Part shown: positions 59,815-64,000 of the stretch, in pieces | How positions within the stretch are numbered: the first letter of the stretch is position 1 | How the letters are laid out: each line of letters starts with the position of its first letter | DNA from: Motiliproteus sp. MSK22-1 | GTDB taxonomy: Bacteria > Pseudomonadota > Gammaproteobacteria > Pseudomonadales > Balneatricaceae | DNA length: 64,000 bases | Direction: 5' to 3' | NCBI RefSeq assembly: GCF_001968815.1 | Contig: NZ_MIEQ01000035.1 | Location: 1-64,000, forward strand | Program-made: the position numbers and the translations under genes | Notes under the pieces: generated by a model | The model's database searches: none | What the model was told of the DNA's origin: nothing | The model's input: only the letters and a program-made list of their open reading frames with translations

Positions 59815-60609
59815 TTATTGCTGTTGTATACGTCGAGCCCTGCCAGGAGTTTCGTGGAAAAAATGTTTATAGGCACGAGAAAAACTGGAAGCGTCTGAAA
59901 AGCCTACTTCCGCGGCCAACTCCATCAGTGGCATCTGACTGTTAAGCACAAGAAACTGTGCCCGTAGCATACGACGTTGCATCAGGTATTGCTGGGGGGT
60001 TATGCCGAACTGACGCTGACAGAGATGATAAAAATGACTCTCACTGATATTGACAGACTGTGCCAGTTCAGCATTGTCTGGTGGGGAAGCCAGGCGCCTG
60101 TCAATAAAGTTATCCAACTCTGTTCTGCATAATCGCTTATTTCCTGTCGGAACCGTTTGCCGGGATGAATACATCTGGCACAACTGAGTCATAAACAAAG
60201 AAACTAACTGGCAGCTGACCAAGGGATTGGTTTGGTTTTTTCCTCGTTGCAGTTGACCGGCGGCAAAATCCAGCATGGGTATGATTTCTGAACTCAGGGA
60301 TATAAATTCCGGCCGTTGGAACAGGGTTTCACTGAAGGGCATCTGGCATGCCTTTTCCAGAGCCTGAATATATGGATCTCGGTCGGACAGGTCGACTACC
60401 AGAAGTTCGCTGTCGTCAGTCAGCCCTTCAAACAAATGCTCAACAGAGCTCGGTATAAGCGCAACCGTACCTTTGCTTAACCGGTGAGCATCACGCTGAA
60501 ACTCACAGTCCATCTGGCCACGCCAGCCTATCAGTACCTGCGCATAGCTGTGGCAGTGTTCGCCCCGCTGTCGAGCAATTAAATTCCGACGTGTCTGGCT
60601 GCTATTCAT
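59815..60609 (-). CDS. AraC-family regulator
   Basis: A 264-residue regulator. N-terminal cupin-like ligand domain (RGEHCHSYAQVLIGWRGQMDCEFQRDAHRLSKGTVALIPSSVEH) and C-terminal AraC HTH pair (ELAQSVNISESHFYHLCQRQFGITPQQYLMQRRMLRA; PLMELAAEVGFSDASSFSRAYKHFF). It is divergent from the OCD-family gene at 60743 and likely controls it and the downstream antiporter and oxidoreductase genes. Confidence 0.92.
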   Translation of the reverse strand: MNSSQTRRNLIARQRGEHCHSYAQVLIGWRGQMDCEFQRDAHRLSKGTVALIPSSVEHLFEGLTDDSELLVVDLSDRDPYIQALEKACQMPFSETLFQRPEFISLSSEIIPMLDFAAGQLQRGKNQTNPLVSCQLVSLFMTQLCQMYSSRQTVPTGNKRLCRTELDNFIDRRLASPPDNAELAQSVNISESHFYHLCQRQFGITPQQYLMQRRMLRAQFLVLNSQMPLMELAAEVGFSDASSFSRAYKHFFHETPGRARRIQQQ

Positions 60610-60742
60610 AGAGTTACTGGGTTAGTTGCGAGTGAATTAAAGCAGGTTCATAGTCTCAGTATATAACTTCAGAGTTTGAATCAAAGATACAAATTTTGTT
60701 TTAGATACCATGGGGTACAGATTAACAATAAGAGAATCCGTT

Positions 60743-61705
60743 ATGCAATTGAATGCTGATGAAGTTCAGAGTGCCCTGCCATGGGACGCCTTGATTACCG
60801 CGTTGAGTGAGATGTTTGCGCGCGATGATGTCTGCTCACCGATTCGTCATCATCACAGTATCCAGGTACCCGGAGAGCCTGAGGCTACTTTACTGCTGAT
60901 GCCGGCATGGCTGAGTGGTGAATATCTGGGGGTTAAGCAGGTTAATGTCTTTCCCGGCAACAGTCGTCAAAACATGCCTGCGCTTTCCAGTCATTATACG
61001 TTGAGCTGCGGCAAGACCGGTCGTCCTTTAATGTTACTGGATGGAAATGAGCTGACAGCCCGACGTACTGCTGCTGCCTCCGCTTTGGCTTCGCGTTTTT
61101 TGTCCCGCGAAGATGCCAGTAATATGCTGATGGTGGGTGCGGGCCGTATGGCGTGCAGACTGATACCGGCACACATGAGTGTTCGTTCCATCCAAACTGT
61201 GCAAGTCTGGAACAGAAATGAAGAGGCCTCGGCTAGTTTGGTCGCGGAGTTACAGGCTGCTGGTGTTAACGCTCGGATTTGTGCTGCCGATCAGCTGGAA
61301 GTGGCTGCACAACAAGCGGATATTATCAGTTGTGCCACTATGGCCACTGCTCCTTTGATACTGGGAGATTGGCTAAAACCGGGGGCTCACCTCGATCTGG
61401 TCGGCAGCTTTACCCCAACTATGCGTGAAACTGATAATACTGCCATGCAACGTGGCCTGGTATTTGTTGATACCCGCAAGGGGGCTCTCAGTGAAACCGG
61501 CGACCTTATTATTCCCATTTCTGAAGGTGCAATTACAAAAGACAAAATTGTTGCTGAATTTCATGAGCTGTGCAGTGGTAAGCACCCAGGACGATCTGGT
61601 TTGGAAGATGCTGAGAACGCCGTAACAGTTTTTAAATCTGTGGGGGATTCTATGGAAGATCTTGCGGCAGCCATTCTGGCATACCAACAGAGTTCTCACT
61701 CCTAA
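60743..61705 (+). CDS. Ornithine cyclodeaminase/mu-crystallin family reductase
   Basis: 320 residues from ATG 60743; the frame opens at 60710. It has the OCD/mu-crystallin fold: RHHHSIQVPGEPEATLLLMPAW, Rossmann domain with LMVGAGRMACRLIPAH (~130), and LDLVGSFTPTMRETD (~220), the motif LxGSF/Y-P...E that binds the substrate carboxylate. Many members are not cyclodeaminases but reductases of cyclic imines such as pyrroline-2-carboxylate. That role suits the DadA-like gene downstream. Start of a probable operon with NhaC and DadA-like genes. Confidence 0.88.
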   Translation: MQLNADEVQSALPWDALITALSEMFARDDVCSPIRHHHSIQVPGEPEATLLLMPAWLSGEYLGVKQVNVFPGNSRQNMPALSSHYTLSCGKTGRPLMLLDGNELTARRTAAASALASRFLSREDASNMLMVGAGRMACRLIPAHMSVRSIQTVQVWNRNEEASASLVAELQAAGVNARICAADQLEVAAQQADIISCATMATAPLILGDWLKPGAHLDLVGSFTPTMRETDNTAMQRGLVFVDTRKGALSETGDLIIPISEGAITKDKIVAEFHELCSGKHPGRSGLEDAENAVTVFKSVGDSMEDLAAAILAYQQSSHS

Positions 61706-61755
61706 ACAAATACAGCCGTGGGGAAGTGCTCTACCCATCCTCAGGAGTCTACATC

Positions 61756-63264
61756 ATGAAACAGAAAAGTTCAGTCAAGATAGCAGCGCCCAGTCTGGGG
61801 GTTGCGTTGATTCCTATCGTTTTGACGATAGCTTTATTAGCAGTCCAGATTTTTTATTATGATGATTTTACACCCCATATTGCATTGGCCATCGGGTTTG
61901 CTATTACCGCTCTGGTCGGGTGGTCGCAGGGGTATCGGTGGAAGGATATTGAATCAGGGGCTTTTCACGTATTGCATGTTGCGATGCCCTCAATTGCCAC
62001 ATTAATTGTGGTTGGGATGTTGGTCAGTACCTGGATTTCCAGTGGAACGGTACCATTGCTGATCTATTACGGACTGGAGCTAATAGATCCTGCCTGGTTC
62101 CTTGCGGCTGCCATGCTGCTATGTTCGGTAGTTTCGCTCTCCATCGGTACTAGCTGGACGACTGTCGGCACAGTGGGGTTGGCTCTGGTGGGAATAGGCA
62201 CTGCCTTTGATATTCCGGTATATTGGACCGCTGGTGCTGTTGTATCGGGAGCGTTCTTTGGCGACAAAATATCTCCTCTGTCGGATACTACCAATTTGGC
62301 CGCCGCCGTTACTGAAACCAATGTGTTCGATCATATTCGCAATATGATGCCGACAACTATCCCTGCGATGGCAATTGCTTTTTTGATCTATCTGATTGTG
62401 GGCGGGCAAACGGCTGCAGATGCCTCACAACTTGAACAGATAGCCTTATTCAAAGAAGGGCTGAGCAATCATTTTGATTTGGGTGTGCTGCCGTTGATAC
62501 CGCTCCTGGTTGTCATGGGGTTGGCATTTTTTAAGGTTTCACCGATTCCTGCACTATTCACCGGTTTTGTTCTGGGAGCATTTGTCGCTGTTTATAATTA
62601 CGGGTACAACCTGAATGAGGTTCTGACCTTTGCCCACAGTGGATTTAAGATCAGCACCGAATCTCCATCACTGGACAGTCTTTTAAACCGTGGTGGAGTG
62701 TCGTCCATGACCTGGGTTGTCACCCTGATGATGTTTGCCCTGGCTTTTGGTGGCGCGCTGGAGCGTACCCGTTGTCTGGAATCTGTGGTGCAATCGATTA
62801 TGCATATGACAAAAGGTTTCAGAGGGTTGCAGAGTAGCGCTATCTGTACATCGATAGCCACTAATGCGGTTTCCGGTGACGTTTATCTTTCGATTGCTCT
62901 TCCGGGTCGAATGTACGGCCCGGAATACGACAAGCAGGGGTACAGTCGTCTCAATTTGTCCCGCGCCATCGAAGAAGGTGGAACGCTTGTGTCCCCCTTG
63001 ATTCCATGGAATGCCGGAGGAGCATTTGTTATGGGGACGCTGGGTCTGACGGTGACTTCCGGCGATTACAGTGCCTTGTTGTATGCGCCGCTGGCATTTG
63101 CTTGCTGGTTGTCACCGGTAATAGGAATTCTTTATGCACAAACCGGCTGGTTCTCCCTGCGCGCTGATGCAGGTCATGATGATAATGAGTACAAAGAGGG
63201 CGTCGATCTTGTTAGCGATGGTCGGCAAGTGGATAGCCGGCAAGCGGGTAAAGGAGTTATCTGA
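61756..63264 (+). CDS. NhaC-family Na+/H+ antiporter-type transporter
   Basis: About 502 residues from ATG 61756, 8 nt after AGGAG. Twelve or so helices. NhaC markers: SIGTSWTTVGTVGLALVGIG, SGAFFGDKISPLSDTTNLAAAV and EEGGTLVSPLIPWNAGGAFVMG. Family members include Na+/H+ antiporters and MleN-type malate/lactate exchangers. Placement between an amino/imino acid reductase and an amino acid oxidase suggests transport of that substrate. Its stop overlaps the next start (ATGA). Confidence 0.88.
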   Translation: MKQKSSVKIAAPSLGVALIPIVLTIALLAVQIFYYDDFTPHIALAIGFAITALVGWSQGYRWKDIESGAFHVLHVAMPSIATLIVVGMLVSTWISSGTVPLLIYYGLELIDPAWFLAAAMLLCSVVSLSIGTSWTTVGTVGLALVGIGTAFDIPVYWTAGAVVSGAFFGDKISPLSDTTNLAAAVTETNVFDHIRNMMPTTIPAMAIAFLIYLIVGGQTAADASQLEQIALFKEGLSNHFDLGVLPLIPLLVVMGLAFFKVSPIPALFTGFVLGAFVAVYNYGYNLNEVLTFAHSGFKISTESPSLDSLLNRGGVSSMTWVVTLMMFALAFGGALERTRCLESVVQSIMHMTKGFRGLQSSAICTSIATNAVSGDVYLSIALPGRMYGPEYDKQGYSRLNLSRAIEEGGTLVSPLIPWNAGGAFVMGTLGLTVTSGDYSALLYAPLAFACWLSPVIGILYAQTGWFSLRADAGHDDNEYKEGVDLVSDGRQVDSRQAGKGVI

Positions 63265-64000
63265 TGTATTCCCCTGACGCTAATAATACAACCGGCTCTG
63301 TTGCTGTCGTTGGAGCCGGGGTTGTTGGTTTATGTACTGCGTTGGAAGCACAACGGAATGGATATCAGGTGACTCTGATTGATCGAGATGCGCCTGGTTT
63401 GGGGGCATCTTTTGGCAATGCGGGTTACCTGGCGACTGAATTGATTGATCCGTTATCTACCGGCAAAACCCTGCTCTCAGCTCTATCCATGTGGCTTAAC
63501 CCCCATGGGCCGTTAGCGCTGCCGCTCTCATATATTCATCGCATATTACCCTGGCTGCTCCGCTTCGTTTTTGCGGCATATCCGAAGGTTGCAGATCATG
63601 GACGTAGGACTATTCATCAGCTCAATCAGGCTTCGGTTCCCGCTTGGCGGCGGTGCCTGAAAGATATCGAAGCCGATGGTCAATTAATACAGTCCGGTTA
63701 TCTGCTGGTGTGGGAGTCTGCAGATAAGCTGGAAGATGCCAGGCAGCATGCCCGTTATTTAAGGGAATGGGGCATTACAACCAGACTGATCCGTGGTGAA
63801 GAACTGGCTGAGATGGAGCCAGAACTGGCCGGTCGAGTAAGTCATGCGTTGTATTTTCCTGAGGCTTATCAGGTCCGGGATCCTTATCAACTTTGTATGC
63901 AGTTGTTTTCCGCATTTCAGGCTCGTGGCGGGCAGTTTGTACAGCAATCCGTTAATGCCTTGTTGCCGATAGAGAATGCTGTAAGGCTTCAAACCCCTTC
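63264..64000 (+). CDS. DadA-like FAD-dependent amino acid oxidoreductase (cut by window end)
   Basis: The first ~245 residues of a DAO-family flavoenzyme. The FAD Rossmann motif VAVVGAGVVGLCTALEA lies near the start, followed by a D-R-D region (VTLIDRDAPG) and GASFGNAGYLA, which are D-amino-acid dehydrogenase marks. No stop codon before 64000, so the C-terminal part is outside the window. Likely oxidises a D- or N-methyl/cyclic amino acid to an imine or keto acid with electrons to quinone. Its ATG overlaps the antiporter stop. Confidence 0.88.
   Translation, partial: MYSPDANNTTGSVAVVGAGVVGLCTALEAQRNGYQVTLIDRDAPGLGASFGNAGYLATELIDPLSTGKTLLSALSMWLNPHGPLALPLSYIHRILPWLLRFVFAAYPKVADHGRRTIHQLNQASVPAWRRCLKDIEADGQLIQSGYLLVWESADKLEDARQHARYLREWGITTRLIRGEELAEMEPELAGRVSHALYFPEAYQVRDPYQLCMQLFSAFQARGGQFVQQSVNALLPIENAVRLQTP

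Overview
The window looks like the chromosome of a marine, facultatively denitrifying gammaproteobacterium of the Oceanospirillales/Pseudomonadales type. The evidence is the block dnaX-ybaB-recR-rnd-ycgL-ycgN, a six-domain rpsA, prc and an M18 aminopeptidase, together with a cytochrome cd1 (nirS) denitrification cluster and several osmolyte or amino-acid catabolism genes. Genus cannot be decided from sequence reading alone. No rRNA, CRISPR array, transposase or integrase was seen.

Left part (1-14 kb), accessory. A REP-like palindrome and an SH3-domain fragment are followed by about 0.7 kb without a gene. Then come a leaderless OpuAC-type binding protein, a VOC-fold protein and a RidA-family protein. 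A TetR-type repressor gene diverges from a set encoding a PEBP-fold protein, a cytochrome b561-like membrane protein and an LVIVD beta-propeller protein. Two near-identical 36-bp palindromes precede the PEBP gene and the LVIVD gene. A TRAP transporter (DctP-DctQ-DctM), a single-cysteine DsbA-like protein, a DMT exporter and a divergent MetF-like protein follow.

Centre (14-31 kb), core genome. dnaX carries a complete programmed -1 frameshift signal: heptamer, 7-nt spacer, hairpin, and an immediate stop in the -1 frame. Downstream lie the recombination/RNase genes. On the minus strand are rpsA, a coiled-coil membrane protein, the Prc protease, a DUF188 protein and an OmpR/EnvZ-type two-component pair. 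That pair is divergent from an exported HbpS/GlcG-type protein.

Denitrification cluster (32-44.5 kb). nirS lies behind two perfect FNR/DNR boxes and is followed by a strong terminator. Next come a NirT tetraheme quinol dehydrogenase fused to an ethylbenzene-dehydrogenase-like heme domain, a type-1 copper cupredoxin, and (on the opposite strand) a lone CysG N-terminal Rossmann domain. Then nirC, nirF, nirD, nirL, nirG, nirH, nirJ and nirN encode heme d1 synthesis. No nirE and no nirM (cytochrome c551) are present in the window.

Right part (44.5-64 kb). A DUF4214/RTX-like protein is followed by an initiator tRNA gene whose downstream side carries three tandem degenerate copies of the tRNA plus terminator unit. 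The rest is a catabolic island for N-methylated or cyclic amino acids, inferred from its enzymes: an OYE-type demethylase, an Ldh-family dehydrogenase, two GlxA-type regulators, a 2OG-Fe(II) oxygenase, an MttB-family methyltransferase, a GbcA-like Rieske oxygenase, an ornithine-cyclodeaminase-family imine reductase, an NhaC-family antiporter and a DadA-like oxidoreductase cut by the window end. LysR and AraC regulators are interspersed.
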